A stretch of DNA of 64,000 nucleotides, taken from positions 48,743,716 through 48,807,715 of the forward strand of contig NC_068338.1 of the NCBI RefSeq assembly GCF_014633365.1, in the 5' to 3' direction. Below are positions 1 through 11,102 of the stretch, in pieces. How positions within the stretch are numbered: position 1 is the stretch's first letter; every line of letters starts with the position of its first letter. The notes below the pieces were generated by a model that saw nothing but the letters and a program-made list of their open reading frames with translations, was not told the DNA's origin and searched no databases. Made by a program: the position numbers and the translations under genes. The stretch is from Diospyros lotus. Lineage: Eukaryota; Streptophyta; Magnoliopsida; Ericales; Ebenaceae.

Positions 1-1256
1 TTTGATATAATTTCAGGATATAAATTAAATGGTAGTAAAACAATGTGTGGATCTGTTAAAAGGTAAAAGATCAAAAACTCATTAAATTTAGAATGGAATA
101 CAAAAATCTAATTTTTATTACATTTTTGGGTTGAATTGTTCAAATTTAAAATCAAGTCAATCACATACTTTAACAAATATTTTCTCTTGCAAAGTTTCAA
201 TATAAATATATATATATATAATCAAGGAAATAATAAAATAAAGGACCCAACCAAAAGAGTGGAAGAAATCGTGAGATGATTAAAGGATAAAGTTGGGGGC
301 ATAATGTGTATAATTATACAACTTTCAAGTTTTAAAACAAAAAAAAAGTTATTAAGATAATGACAACAAAATCATAAGCAAATTTCTGATACATGAGATA
401 ATCAAAAAAGTTAAAAAAAAAAAAAAGAAGAAGAAATGAAAACAAAAATAGAAAACTGAAAATGACAAGAAAATCATATGCAAATTTCTGACGAAGGTAA
501 TGAAGTTATTAAGATACAATATGATGAGTGTGACAACAAGAACAGTGATGCAGTACTGACCACAGAGGGAGGAAAAGAACTGAAGAAAAGGGAAAGAGTT
601 TGAGAGAATTGAGAGCCTGAAAACTAGTAGGAAATCAGCGAGCAGATGGAAGGAAAAATAAGACAAGATGCACAAGAATGATCTGCAGTAGTAGCAACAG
701 TAGAAGGAAGAACAGAGCAGAGGGATGGAAGAAGAAGTTGTGATGTGGTAACCTAATTATACTTGAATTCTACCACATAATCTGTTAAAATTCCCCACCC
801 CTAAAATAATAATAATAATAATAAAACATTTATCTTGACAAAAGCAAAGACTCTTAATCCTTTAAAGTTCCTAAATAAATAAAATCCTAACACAAGTATT
901 ATAAAATTCTAAACTAAATTCCACAAAATCCCACGGTAAATCAAGAGAATATGCATTGACAGTTGCCATCTCAACAACAAGAAGCCTTTTGAACTGGGGA
1001 AATTTTGCTTCTGATAGAAACACCTAGCCCTCTTTAGAACAAATCATCTGCAATTATTGATATAGATATAGCATGTTTTCAGATATGGGAACCAAGACTA
1101 AAGTGAAAACATATATCTGAGAGACACACAACAGTAAGAAAGAGCATTTACACATAAAACGAAGTTCTATACACTCAAAAGTACATTCAGATGAAATGAA
1201 CTAGTTTGCAGCATTTAGTAATTCAAAACAGAATGCTATCACAGAAATATTTCAAG
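1..1256. other. AT-rich flank, no gene supported
   Basis: No convincing reading frame. On the minus strand about 745-500 is pyrimidine-rich with splice-like signals and could be the leader of a gene leaving the window on the left, but no coding sequence supports this. About 950-1256 is probably the 3' UTR and flank of the minus-strand PLAC8 gene that ends at 1257. Confidence 0.4.
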
Positions 1257-2945
1257 CTAATTGGCTTCTTTCTGAATAAGTGGCGGAGTAGGTGGTGTCA
1301 TAGTTTCATCCTTACCCTCCTCCACCAGAGGAAGATGCCGATCCGGAGTATAGTATTCCTTGGAGAATCTGCCAGGACTTGGAGAGTTAGTTTTCGTAAT
1401 CTGGGATGCAGCAGCAATGTTCCCAAATGGAGAACTTGGGCCAGACCTCAACTGGAAGTCTCCATCTTCACGAGGCAATGGTGAAATTGGAGACTGGCCA
1501 TAATCATCCGCTTGCTTTCTGAAAAATTTTTCTTCTATGATATCATAGGAATTCCCTGTCCGTACTTCCTGAGCAAGAGAACACCAACAGCAAAAAAGCC
1601 ACAATGCACAATCAGCAGCAACTGGATTGTCACAACAGAAATTGTACACTGGCAAATTGAATCTCTTTCTCATCTGAATTCTCCAAAAACCACCATAAAG
1701 TAAACCAAACACGCAAAGAAAGATCCCCGTAACCCCTAAAGCCTCCCTGACTGCCTCATTATTGATATTAATGGCAGCCAAATTGAAAACCCAGAAAGGG
1801 GCCATGCAAAACAGAAGAAAAGTTGCAATATGAACATACATGTTCCCGAATCCAAGTCTCTCCATATTCCATCCAAAAACACAAAAACTACAAAACAGCG
1901 AGAGATATGCCAAAGAAATATCATCCCAAAAATCAAACACCCCACCACTCCATTTCGGTCTGCTCTCAACAATCCTCCTGTCATCTCTTGATACAAATGA
2001 AAATTTCTTCTCTAATGATTTCAGTCTTAGCTGACTAGGCTGGCAAGCATCAGTAGCAGCAGTTTGATCTTGTGCTTCCTCATCCACATCACACTCATAG
2101 TCCTTCCCAAGGGGACTAACAATGGAGTAAACACCAGCAACTGCAGGTGCACCAATTGCAACGGAGAGGCATATTGCAACTCCTATGGCTGGTCGTTCTG
2201 ATCTCTTGTATCCCAAGTTAAGACCACAAAGTGCATATTGTGCAAAACAGTTAATGTTTAACAGAGCAATAACCACCATCATGTGTGCCCATTCGTGAGG
2301 CTTATAAGTCCCATTCTTGCAATAAATCTTTCTGAGTTTAGTGATGTCCTCTGGTCTCCATCTCAATAGAAGTACAAGGTGGTAGATACGCTTTGGATGT
2401 TGGTATAGACACATCAGAGTAAATAGCGCATTGAGGATCTGATTATTCACTTCAAACCAAGCATCCCTCTGGGACTTCCTTGGCAGGACGCTGTTCAACA
2501 TTCCAGTCATGACAAGGAACAGAATAGCACCAGACACACCCACCGCGACAATCCAAACAAGAAGGGCCATATTCACGGGGTCCCTAATCCATTCTTTGCT
2601 GATGTTCCAAAGAGAGGTCCAATCAATTTTTCGGGAAAACATCCTAGAAAATCGTTCTCGAATAGCATGACTACTTGATGAAGGCACAATCCGTGAAATC
2701 TGATCCTTCTGGTTAGCAATCCGCTGGAATTTCACAGATGGGGAAGCCAAGGAACCAAACTTGAGGAACCTCAATCTTTTAGGCAGACCAGAAAAATTAT
2801 CATAGGGCAGATTTTGAGGGTTTCCATCACCTACAAGTCCCCTCTGAGACGTAGAAACAAATAAAGGAATTCGACTCTTGACCCCACCAGAGCCATTAGA
2901 TTCCTCAATTTCCTCCTCCTTTCCACCATTACCACTCGATGCCAT
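1257..2945 (-). CDS. PLAC8/DUF2985 family membrane protein
   Basis: Single-exon gene for about 562 residues. An in-frame GTG lies further upstream at 2978, but the first in-frame ATG is at 2945-2943 (start MASSGNGG) and is chosen here. After a polar Gly/Ser/Glu-rich N-terminus come a hydrophobic segment near residues 126-150, a central DUF2985-like region with an LYQHPKRIYH stretch and two more hydrophobic segments (about 223-243 and 255-280). A C-terminal Cys-rich PLAC8 domain follows (about 333-465), with clustered cysteines including NFCCDNP and LFCCWCSLAQEVRT. The tail is Pro/Ser-rich with a PLPREDG motif. Family knowledge: plant PLAC8 proteins are membrane proteins, some linked to cell-size control, Ca2+ or metal transport; the role of this long DUF2985-PLAC8 subgroup is not established. 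The length and intact domains suggest a working gene. Confidence 0.9.
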   Translation of the reverse strand: MASSGNGGKEEEIEESNGSGGVKSRIPLFVSTSQRGLVGDGNPQNLPYDNFSGLPKRLRFLKFGSLASPSVKFQRIANQKDQISRIVPSSSSHAIRERFSRMFSRKIDWTSLWNISKEWIRDPVNMALLVWIVAVGVSGAILFLVMTGMLNSVLPRKSQRDAWFEVNNQILNALFTLMCLYQHPKRIYHLVLLLRWRPEDITKLRKIYCKNGTYKPHEWAHMMVVIALLNINCFAQYALCGLNLGYKRSERPAIGVAICLSVAIGAPAVAGVYSIVSPLGKDYECDVDEEAQDQTAATDACQPSQLRLKSLEKKFSFVSRDDRRIVESRPKWSGGVFDFWDDISLAYLSLFCSFCVFGWNMERLGFGNMYVHIATFLLFCMAPFWVFNLAAININNEAVREALGVTGIFLCVFGLLYGGFWRIQMRKRFNLPVYNFCCDNPVAADCALWLFCCWCSLAQEVRTGNSYDIIEEKFFRKQADDYGQSPISPLPREDGDFQLRSGPSSPFGNIAAASQITKTNSPSPGRFSKEYYTPDRHLPLVEEGKDETMTPPTPPLIQKEAN

Positions 2946-3530
2946 TCTCGATTTCTCGGATTTTCGACTTCTTTTCACAAGGCGATCTAGTTCTCAATCT
3001 CTATCACTCATAGGCAGCTCATGAGCTATACCGTCAGTCTACAAACCAATAGCCAGAGAAGAAATTTCTAGTGATTGCGAGAGAGAGAATCGTTGGCAGA
3101 TAAACAGAACAAAACATCGAATCCACAAACATAGCAAAATTGAAGGAGATCTACGGTGAAAAATCAATTGAGAAACTAAAAATCATCGCTCTACAGATAA
3201 CAAGAATCTGAAATCGGGGACGAGAACACAAATACATACATACATACATACCTCTAGCCGGGATTGGAAACGGATGAGCAGACTAGTCAGAACAAAAAGT
3301 TCGAGCACCCAAAAAGCCGTGTCTTGAAGACGAGCAAAGCGTCAATTCAATGGCCATCTTTAACTCCAATTTGCTCGTAATAATTCAAACTCAACTCACT
3401 CCACGGTCGACGTCGTTTTCCGATCTAATGTAATATTCCACAGCCAGGAGGACGGCTGGTAAGTTTCCCGGCTAAATAAATCCTCTGCTTAATTACAGTT
3501 TGTCGTCGTAACCCTAACCCTACCGCTTCA
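2946..3530 (-). promoter_or_regulatory. Leader and promoter of the PLAC8 gene, with possible 5'-UTR intron
   Basis: Reading on the minus strand, AGAG/GTATGTATG at about 3251 is a good donor. A matching acceptor, CACCGTAG/ATCTCC, ends at 3151, giving a possible 101-bp leader intron; this is inference. A telomere-like CCCTAACCCTA lies at about 3511-3521, just upstream. Such telo-boxes occur in promoters of growth-related plant genes. Confidence 0.4.
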
Positions 3531-4524
3531 ATTAATATTTTTAAATTTGATTATATCTAACAAAATCTTAATCATATTAATTAACTCACCCAATATACCT
3601 AACTATCGTTCCTTTTAAAGTAAGAGTAGTGCTTTTTGGAAAGGTATTAATCAAATTTAAAACGTGCAAAATATAGGGTGGGTGGGTCTTTGACATAATA
3701 ATAATATTAAAATGTTATCTTTATTTATATAATAATAATAATAATATAAATTTACATAATTATTTTATATGTTATATGTAATCTGTAAAATTATTATTAT
3801 GGTAGAATATGAATGGTTGTGATGAAAATGGGCTTCCGAGGAATCCAATTAGACGTGTGAACGTTGGCAATTGGCATCCTGTCTGTCACATGGGATCTCT
3901 CCCCCGAGGATTGCATCTTTGATAAAATTAATGATTGAATAATGAAAAGTTTAGGCATTAATTAGTTGTAACTTGTGATTGAAACTTAACTTTTGTTGAA
4001 TAATACTCTGTTATAAAGTAAGGCCCGTTTTAGCTTTAAATTAAAAGTGGAATTCAATAATAAATCTGCTTAGTCATGGTTTAAATTCTAAACTCAACTC
4101 AATTTGAACAGGTTTAAATATATGTCATTTTTTTGGTGCAATGGTCCCCCATGGGCCCAAGAAAAGTGAATGTTTCAATATCACAATTTGGCTTATAAAA
4201 TAAAGTTACCCCCTCCCATGTTTCGGTCTCTGTTGAAGGATTAAAATCCAAGCAGTGTTGCTTTGATTTCCGGCGACCTTCAAGGTTGCTCGGCGTGATT
4301 TCGTGATTCAAGATGATTCTCATAGTTGCATCCTTGAGATTGTCGTATTTGCATGATCTTCTATCGCTCGTATCCTTGATTTCAATAGATGAGATAAATC
4401 ATAAATGGAGCCTTTGTCTCACTGTGCAGAACAAGGAATCAAACCAACGACTTACTTATACGAATTCTAACTTATCATAACTCAATCACTTGATTTGTAC
4501 TCTAAGAACCTCGTAATTGACTCC
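3531..4524. other. AT-rich intergenic DNA
   Basis: TAA/ATA-rich low-complexity DNA. The only reading frame of note, minus strand 4323-4114, has no recognisable family. No feature supported. Confidence 0.5.
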
Positions 4525-4646
4525 TTGGTGGATGTCACAGTTGATAATTATATTTATCTAATAAATATTTTTTAATAATTAAAGATTAATCTCTTAATAT
4601 TTTTCCACTAACTAAGAAATTATAACTGCTTTTTAAATTAAATTTA

Positions 4647-5631
4647 GGCCTATTAGCACAAAAAATTCAAACATTTTCACATTTTTACGATTTTATCAAA
4701 AAGTTTTAATTTTGACAATAAGGTCCGATTTGACAATTGATTGTAATTTTATCCACAATTTTGATCCGATTCAAGAGATGTCCACGACCCACTGATGTGG
4801 CATGCCACTGGGCATTTTAAAATATTTTAAGTGAGGCCCCACATACACGCGTATAAAAAAATAAAAAACAAAATGATGTTAAATATATATATGTGCATAG
4901 TGAGAATAAAGCAGGCGAGCGAAGGATGGTGATGAAGAATGACGGTGATGGCGACGACTATGACAACGGTGACGATCGATCTGAAAGTTGGAGGCGATGA
5001 TCGATCTTCAGATAGATCCAGGCTTCCTTCTGCTCACGGTGACAACGACTGATCTAGAAGATAGACCGACCACCAATTTGGACTTCTTCCTGCTCAAGGT
5101 CACCTCACAGAAAACAACCGACAACCCTATGTTCTTACAAATGATGACATCCTTTGTCGGTTGCCTCGTCGTCAATCGCTTAAGTCGGTCCCATCGACGT
5201 CAACAATTGGCCATCAAGCTTCTAGATTCAGCTTTCTTCCAGATAAACCTTCATCACCACCTCCAGCTTCTAGATCGGCCGCCACCTCTAGCACAACATC
5301 GTCACTTGTCGCTATCGCCATCCTCTGTCATCGTTGTTCTCGTCCTCCACTTGCCTATCTTTGTAAATATATCTATAACACACACATATATAATATATAT
5401 TTAACATTATTTTATTTTTTTACACATTTACATGTGGGGTTCACTTAAAATGTTTTAAAATATTAGGTGGCATGTCATATCAGCAGATCTTGAATGCCTC
5501 TAGAATCAGATCCAAGTCGTAAATAAAATTGCAACCAATTGATCAAATTATGACCTTATTGTCAAAATTGAAACTTTTGGATAAAATTGCAAAAACTCGA
5601 AAAATTTTGATTTTTTTCGTACTAATAGCCC
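4647..5631. mobile_element. Non-autonomous Mutator-like element (MULE)
   Basis: 985 bp flanked by a perfect 9-bp direct repeat TTAAATTTA (4638-4646 and 5632-5640), the length made by Mutator-type transposases. The ends are inverted repeats of about 200 bp: the left starts GGCCTATTAGCAC and the right, reverse-complemented, GGGCTATTAGTAC; both continue through a shared TTTTGACAATAAGGTC. The interior (about 4910-5340) is markedly more GC-rich than the ends and contains a 138-codon open frame (4988-5404) of no recognisable family, so this may be a Pack-MULE carrying a captured gene fragment. No transposase is encoded. It lies inside the left arm of the larger inverted-arm element, so it inserted later. 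Confidence 0.8.
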
Positions 5632-6779
5632 TTAAATTTAAACTGTCTTGATAGCCCTTAAATTTAAACTGACTTGATAGTGTTAGTTTTGAAAAATGAT
5701 AAACAATGTTTAGTCTATAAATAAAAGGGCTTGTCTATTAAAAAATATATATATATAAAATAATTTGAATTCCCAATCAAAAGTAAATATGAGAGCATAC
5801 ATCATCAGTGTGTAGTTGGCTCATTGATCGAAATTATCCATTCAATTACAATGATTCTTTGGTATATAAATAATAACTGAAGGTTAGTATATGTATATTT
5901 TTGTAAATTTTTTATTGTTGATATAAGAGTTGTGTTGTATCTCTATCTTTATCTGTTACCATTTTTACGTCGTGTATCCCATTGTATAATGATTTTGAAT
6001 GGGGAAAATATTAAGTTTTTTTTCTGTAAAATTGATGTTGGAGTCGGTCGCTTTTCGCCATCATCGGACATGAGTGTTGCCAATTGATGGCTGACTGACC
6101 CGCCATGGCTTTAAGTTTTGCCATGGCCATCGGTTTAAGTTCTACAATGGCTGGGTTTTTTCACCCATCGTCGGCGGCTACCATGGGCGGCCCTTGCTTT
6201 CTGCTCCATAGCTGTGTTGCGATCTGTCTTTGTTTTCGCCGTATCGTCTCTGGCGTGAATGAGTCGCCATACATGTTGCGGCTAGTGGGCAGTTCATTGA
6301 CGTCGACGATGAGTGTGTGTAGAGTGGCATGGCTCCGGTGACGCGATCGCGACATAGATAAACATCCACACAACCCTCTGTTTTTGGTTTGACCAGTCAC
6401 CTTTTTCGTCGTGGGTCTTCTGTGCAATCGACGGCTTTCGTGGGCGTAGTGGCGTAAGTATGGGGCGACGCCAATTTCCATTGTATTCCATCGATTGTGT
6501 CCATTGCGTCATCATGATTGTGACCATTACATTGTCGGTCGTGGCGTCATTTTCCATGGCCGATGACCTCTAGTATTCTCCCATCTATTCCTTTCGATCT
6601 ATTTCCTCTATGGTAGTCGTTAATAAAAGTAAACCAAAGGCTAGAGCCAACGGTGATGATGGGTGAGGAAGATGAAGTGGCCGACGGTGACGGAGAAGAG
6701 GAAGAAGGCGGCAGCGACAATGCAAGGAGGAATCAGAAAACCCTAACTTAATGGGCTGACCCACTGAATCAAATCCAAA

Positions 6780-7210
6780 GCGAATCTGCATAAGCATATC
6801 TGGGCAGTGACGCGCCATGGGAGGCGCGAATGATCCACACGCTGCCTTAAGCAGACACCCAGCGTCAGTATTCGGTCCCGCTTATGGTTTTTGGGATCCC
6901 CATTCCGTTCATAAGAGTCGTTTCTTCTAAAGATGCCTCAAACTTCATGTTTGGATTAACCCAATATAAATGCGAGATTGATATTCATTTTACAGCTCGT
7001 AAAAATTTAAATTTTATGCAATTAATTATGTTATTTATTTTAATTCACATATTTAATTATTAATGCATGCTTAAGTAAATTATTTGTTGTTAGTCGATTG
7101 ATTTGCATGCTAACATTTATGCATAATTAATAATGTTATGTATGCATAAATTTTTATTGCTTATTTATTATATATGCATAATTTATTGAATATTATTATG
7201 CATAAAATTG
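6780..7210 (+). repeat. Inner inverted arm, left
   Basis: Inverted partner of 7590-8000. Shared landmarks on opposite strands include TTTGGATTAACCCAA, GCATGCTTAAGTAAATTATT and a GGGAGGCG...GATCCAC block. The arms flank an AT-rich loop of about 380 bp. Confidence 0.75.
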
Positions 7211-7589
7211 ACTATATGAGACTACTAAACTCAATTCCATGCTTTACCAATATCAAACATGCAACAAATTATGAATCATAACATATAACAACTGTTTGTG
7301 AGCTAATTTCTTATATTTAAATATATTCATAATATAAACTTCATGATATGAGTAGTAAATTATATCCATTTCCTTAATTCTTGTGAGTAAATTAAGAAAA
7401 ATAATTTATTATCACATCTTAATTAATCACACAAATACAACAAAAAATCATTTGGAATAAAATTGATTGTATTAAATATAATTAATCACAATTAATGTCA
7501 TTTAATTTTATGTGACCTTTGTAACTCAATATATAATTTTAATTAATTAAAGATGTCTCTGGTTAATCAAAACTATATCACCTGACATT

Positions 7590-8000
7590 TAGCTGATTTT
7601 ATAACCAATATATCATGCATATATAGTAAATAAGCAATTAATTGTGCATAATTGTTAGCATGCGAACCAATCAACCAAAAAAATAAATAAATAATTTACT
7701 TAAGCATGCAAACATGTGAATTAAAATAAATAATATAATTAATTGCATGAAATTTAAATATTTACAAGCTGTAAAACAAATCTCAGTCTGGCCTTTATGT
7801 TGGGTTAATCCAAACACGGAGTTTGAAGCATTTTTAGGAGAAATAGACATTTTCTATGGAATTTGGGACCTTAAAAACTTTAAGTGAGACTAGATATCGA
7901 GGCTGGGTGGTCGCCTAAGGCAGCGCGTGGATCACACACGCCTCCCACAGTGCATCGCTAACCCAAATCTACTGATCCAGATCCGCTCATGGATCTCTTA
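7590..8000 (-). repeat. Inner inverted arm, right
   Basis: Reverse-complement partner of 6780-7210 with many substitutions and small indels. The arm continues outward with weaker similarity (CT-rich block near 8050 against 6640-6760) until the copia insertion at 8556. Confidence 0.75.
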
Positions 8001-8555
8001 ATAGACCAGGATAACCCGATCTAAATCCAACCCAATGGCACAACATCTAACCCTTCTTCTTCTTCATGCCACTAGGGTTTCTTCTTACCAAACAGCTGCT
8101 AATGTTGTTTTGCCTTCTTATTCTTTGTCTTTTCATTGCTAGTGGCTTGCATCCTTTAATGACGACCCACAAGACCTTCGAATGTCGGCAAACAATAGGA
8201 TATAGATGGGAGCCATCTCTTTAAGCCACAATTAGAGAAGCAATAGTGGCAAAAGATTCCCAAAGCTGACGCTCGTTTAGTCATGAAGATAGTGGCGAAG
8301 CTCGCCGTTGGTCGGTGACGATATGTGATCATGGCTATTCTTAAATTGACGACCATGGCGAAAGTTAAAGCTATGGTCACTCAATGATGGCGAAGAAGAT
8401 GCGGTAAAAGGAGCTTTAACCATGATGAACAACAGTGGTCATGAAAAACCACGACCAATCGTTCCATCCCACTGGCTACTGGAGATGTAAACGGCCTCTA
8501 TTGTCCACTGTTATGGAGAGAATCGACCCATAATGGTGAAAACCATGATAGAAAA

Positions 8556-9773
8556 TGTTGGTCCTTATGATATGTACACTCAAGAAGCAGTGAATTGAGT
8601 GATTTTTTTTTTTAATTTTAATAAATATTATTGATTAATGATTTTATTGAAAAATATATATTTGATAAATATAATAAATTATATTTAAGATTAATAATAA
8701 ATATAAACCACAAGATATAATAAAAATAAATACAATGAGGCACAACATAATTTATAGTGGTTCGGTGTTTTTACACACATAGCTAGTCCACTCTCCCAAT
8801 GTCTAACCACCATTAGGGTTCCACTAAAATAATGTCATCAAGGTTTTCATACTAGCTCACATTGAAAACTAGATACACACCTAGATTACAACGGGTTCCA
8901 AGCAATCACTACACCAAGATTTTCTTCCTAGCTTACCTTGAAAACTGGACTCACCTAGATTTTAATGGTTCTAGTAAACCTATACAATTCACAATAGTAA
9001 TTTAAATGTTACAAATAATTTGTTCACACTTGGACACAAATAAACAATTAAGAACAAATTATACAAGACAATAATATTTAAATAAATAAATAAATTTGTA
9101 ACCTCAAATGGAGAAGTTCGAATTTGTGGTAGAAAACTTGAAGAACTTTTCTCCTCTTGACTTGTGGCTCTTCGGTAGATATGCAATAATATTTCGAGAG
9201 TCTCAGATTGCTTGGATGCTTTGCTTGAGAGTGTTTGAGAGCTTTCGGGTGTTTTGGATATGCAATGAAAGTATTTTAATACTCAAAAAATGAGTTTGTG
9301 GAGGTATTTATAAGCATTTTAGTCACTAAAGAAAGGGTTATGAAATTTGAAATTCAAAAAATGTTTATGACTTCTCGAACAATAAAAAAACATGTCTCAC
9401 CTTTAATTCAAAATAAATTTACTTTTTGCACGAGAAATCAAGATTTGAAAATTCAAATATAAGCTTTTGAGACATAAATGATTAAAACAAAAAAACATGT
9501 ATAAAAACAATCTCCTTTAATTCAAAATAAATTTATTTTTTTATGAGTAAGAGAAATATGTCTAAAAACAATTCTTATTTAATTCAAAATTTGAAAATTC
9601 AAATATAAACTTTTGAGACATAAATGATTAAAACAAAAAAACATGTCTAAAAACAATTCTCTTTTAATTCAAAATAAATTTTCTTTTTCCATAAATAAGA
9701 GAAAATATTTATATCATAAAAATATTTTTGTCAATCATCAAAACTTAATTAATATGAGCAAATTGGCTCAACA
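8556..9773 (-). repeat. 3' LTR of the copia element
   Basis: 1218 bp, the downstream LTR in the element's own orientation. It aligns from end to end with 16588-17811, with scattered substitutions and small indels (for example ACTCAAGAAGCAGTGAATTG against ACTCAAGAGGGGGGGTGAAT). A purine-rich stretch on the minus strand, AAAATGGGGAGAA, lies directly inside it and is the likely polypurine tract. Confidence 0.85.
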
Positions 9774-9786
9774 TTCTCCCCATTTT
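9774..9786 (-). other. Polypurine tract of the copia element
   Basis: Minus-strand AAAATGGGGAGAA abuts the 3' LTR, the position where plus-strand DNA synthesis is primed in LTR retrotransposons. Confidence 0.65.
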
Positions 9787-10486
9787 ATATGATAACAAAA
9801 AATATGATTTATGAGGTGATTAATGTGATAAAATATTTTTAATCTCCCCCTTAATTTTATATTATGAGTTCCCCCTTTAAAAAATACTAATAGCATAAAA
9901 ATGTTTTGGATATAGATTAATACATAAAATAATTTTTAAGAGTTTTAAATATCAAACCTGATTGCCAAATCCGATTGCCTTGAGTGCACCTGCTTAATGT
10001 CTTATCTCTCAGATATACTATTTCCTCACATACAAAAAAAAAAATATCATAATACATTTTTCTCTCTCATACAAAAATAATATATAATTCACACTCTCAT
10101 ACATACAATCTCTCATCTCATAACATCTTATTCTTCTCCTCCTTTTTGTTATAATAAAAAAGACATTGTTAACAAAGAAAATAAATATTTAAACAATACA
10201 TTCCATGAGAGAAATTTACCAAGAATAATCCATATAAATAATATGATGGATGATAAATAGAAAGTACTGACAATATAGATGTAACGTTAAGTATTAAAAA
10301 CAGTACAATATATCCATCATGGAATTTCGCTCTAACCATTCCAATCATAGATCTAAGATTACACAACATAGAATATATCTACAAATAAAGCAATTATAGA
10401 ATAGTTAAGGGATACAGTAGCATTACAGAATCTACAAAACAATAATCTAAGTCATTCATGTTGATACCTTTGGATTTCGCCGATAC
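9787..10486. other. Copia 3' interior and AT-rich sequence
   Basis: No coding match seen. It holds the presumed copia 3' untranslated part followed by sequence that may be the 3' flank of the LBD gene fragment next to it. Confidence 0.4.
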
Positions 10487-10978
10487 TCAATGTTGATGAT
10501 GGTTGCTGAACACGACGGATTCAAGTTCATTGATATTATCTAGGAATGGTCACTGGCTGCTGCTAGTTTCGACTAAATAAGGTTGCGAACTAGTCTATTG
10601 GAAATGAGGAAATGACACTTTTTTTTGTTGGATGACTGGGTTTTCAAAATTCCAAATAGGGTTTGGATCATCTATAAGAAAAGATCCACTGTCATAATAT
10701 GGATTTGAATTGGTTTATAGGTGAAACCAATTTTGAACATTGAGAGAGTTTGCATAAAAGTTTGCAAATAGTAATTGCTCCAATAAACCTAAATGAAATT
10801 GAAGATCAACTACCTGTTATTGGAGAGCAAAAATGTAGGATACACAACCATAAATAAGATCTTTAAGCCTAGCTTGAGTTTCATACAAGAGTGTAGCGAC
10901 AGCCCCATAACGATCACTAACCGGAAGCTGGGCCAGGAGTTTTGAGGCATTACTAGCATAAAAAAATCTTATGGATAG
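10487..10978 (-). pseudogene. LOB-domain (LBD/ASL) gene fragment, last exon
   Basis: After an acceptor-like GATTTTGCAG, the minus strand reads A-I-H-K-I-F, then with a one-base shift YASNASKLLAQLPVSDRYG and further YETQARLKD and YGCVSYIFALQ. This is the second half of the LOB domain (GAS block and coiled coil) of class I LBD transcription factors, where the usual text is HKVFGASN...YEAQARL.DPIYGC. After FALQ a TAA interrupts the coiled coil (followed by QVVDLQ). The same frame then runs with three more stops to a natural-looking end at 10487 (FSNHHQH). The Cys-block exon was not found. It lies between the copia LTRs on the same strand as the element. One frameshift and four nonsense codons make it a pseudogene; the continuous frame suggests fairly recent death. 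Confidence 0.8.
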
Positions 10979-11102
10979 CTGCAAAATCAATAGGTCATTT
11001 TTCATGGCGTAAGTAAGGGGTAAAGATGCACGATTGGGTACATTTTATTCTTAATATTTTGCAGGCATCGCACGAAGAACCGAGTCCTGACATGATCTTC
11101 TA

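Noticed and set aside
352..675. 107-codon minus-strand frame, Phe-rich
   Set aside because: Poly-pyrimidine DNA read as Phe/Ser/Leu; no conserved motif.
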